Below, piece by piece: positions 63,598 to 64,000 of a stretch of 64,000 bases of DNA (position 1 is its first letter; the number at the start of each line of letters is the position of its first letter). The stretch is from an uncultured Aquimarina sp. (GTDB lineage Bacteria > Bacteroidota > Bacteroidia > Flavobacteriales > Flavobacteriaceae): NCBI RefSeq assembly GCF_947500065.1, contig NZ_CANMQT010000001.1:930001-994000 (forward strand), given 5' to 3'. Both the position numbers and the translations under genes were made by a program. Under the pieces are notes generated by a model, which made no database searches, was not told where the DNA came from, and saw only the letters and a program-made list of their open reading frames with translations.

Positions 63598-63999
63598 TTA
63601 ATACCTAATAGATGCACGTACTAAGTTATCTTTATAAACAAATAGCATCAAAAAGAAAACCGATATTCCTCCAAATAGATGCCATAACCAATGTGTTCCC
63701 ATATATAAAAAATCTGTTTTCCAGAATTTATCTGCACTTCTAAAACTTACTGCTATGACAAAAAACACAAAGGCCAACATAATCATTTCTTTATGTCTAC
63801 CTTTTGTTTTTATCAGATATAAGACGATAGGCAATAACACGGTAATTGCAGTAATTACATACCCTAATGAAATTCTAACAACTGATGGGATTGGCAACAT
63901 TCTCACAGCAAAGGAGACCCCAAAAATTAGAATAAATACCAATACTCTTTTCCACCAAACTTTGTATAATTTAAAAATGAAATAAAAAACAGCAGACAT
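63598..63999 (-). CDS. Partial membrane protein (ceramidase/PAQR-like?)
   Basis: 133 residues at least; the frame is open to the window end, so the true start is probably beyond 64000. Four membrane segments, with FLYMGTHWLWHLFGGISVFFLMLF, two His four apart in a membrane helix, as in alkaline ceramidase and related seven-TM hydrolases. The fold assignment is a guess; the product is truncated. Confidence 0.55.
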   Translation of the reverse strand: MSAVFYFIFKLYKVWWKRVLVFILIFGVSFAVRMLPIPSVVRISLGYVITAITVLLPIVLYLIKTKGRHKEMIMLAFVFFVIAVSFRSADKFWKTDFLYMGTHWLWHLFGGISVFFLMLFVYKDNLVRASIRY

Positions 64000-64000
64000 G

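Overview
The window looks like chromosomal DNA of a marine member of Flavobacteriaceae (Bacteroidota), perhaps close to Aquimarina. It is AT-rich. It carries type IX secretion parts or clients (PorZ, a subtilase with a C-terminal sorting domain, GldH), SusC-like TonB receptor architecture, LytTR two-component regulation, lipoproteins with Cys followed by Asp/Glu runs, and almost no Shine-Dalgarno sequences. The genus is inference; class and family are well supported. I see no rRNA, tRNA, transposase, phage gene or CRISPR array.

Layout. 0.1-4.2 kb: a sensory cluster (outer-membrane barrel, Kelch lipoprotein, DUF4907-like protein, LytS-type kinase, LytTR regulator). 4.3-17.2 kb: the most unusual region, an apparent envelope lipid or hydrophobic-compound island. 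It holds four SRPBCC (START-like) proteins, three LolA-like or LolA-type proteins, a lipoprotein DinB, an MMPL/RND exporter, an outer-membrane barrel, two TetR regulators and one ECF sigma factor. 17.2-22.1 kb: small lipoproteins, a HAD phosphatase, a TonB receptor and RecO. 22.1-36.6 kb: PorZ, glutamate dehydrogenase, cystathionine gamma-synthase, housekeeping and transport genes, then a 1305-residue secreted subtilase. 36.7-49.4 kb: GNAT, a CoA-transferase operon with an inserted peroxiredoxin, two tandem PBP1A genes, gldH, ricT, trhO and a lipoprotein. 49.4-64 kb: recA, a second ECF operon, plsC, trpS, a paralogous pair of Cys/Trp-rich lipoproteins flanking a BlaI/BlaR1 pair and a hydrolase, pheS, a Kelch lipoprotein and a partial membrane protein.

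Regulation that can be read directly. (1) The motif TGTCACAC-N15-ATCTAAG occurs three times, each time just upstream of the ECF gene itself or of an SRPBCC gene: a probable autoregulated ECF regulon. It also corrects two start codons. (2) A TAGWCGASYGGTCA motif occurs once before the second tetR and twice before the MMPL exporter. (3) TAGACC-type palindromes flank the first tetR and its neighbouring SRPBCC operon. (4) Three AACTAA-N4-TTAGTT operators precede blaI.

The best candidates for something undescribed are two short minus-strand ORFs (28 and 32 codons) in the only two long gene-free gaps. Both encode TI-x2-ISNC with different synonymous codons and both are followed by hairpins and an intrinsic terminator. 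One has a strong AGGAGG site, rare in this phylum. Two paralogous lipoprotein genes that each carry a terminator-like hairpin inside their 5' leader are a second candidate.
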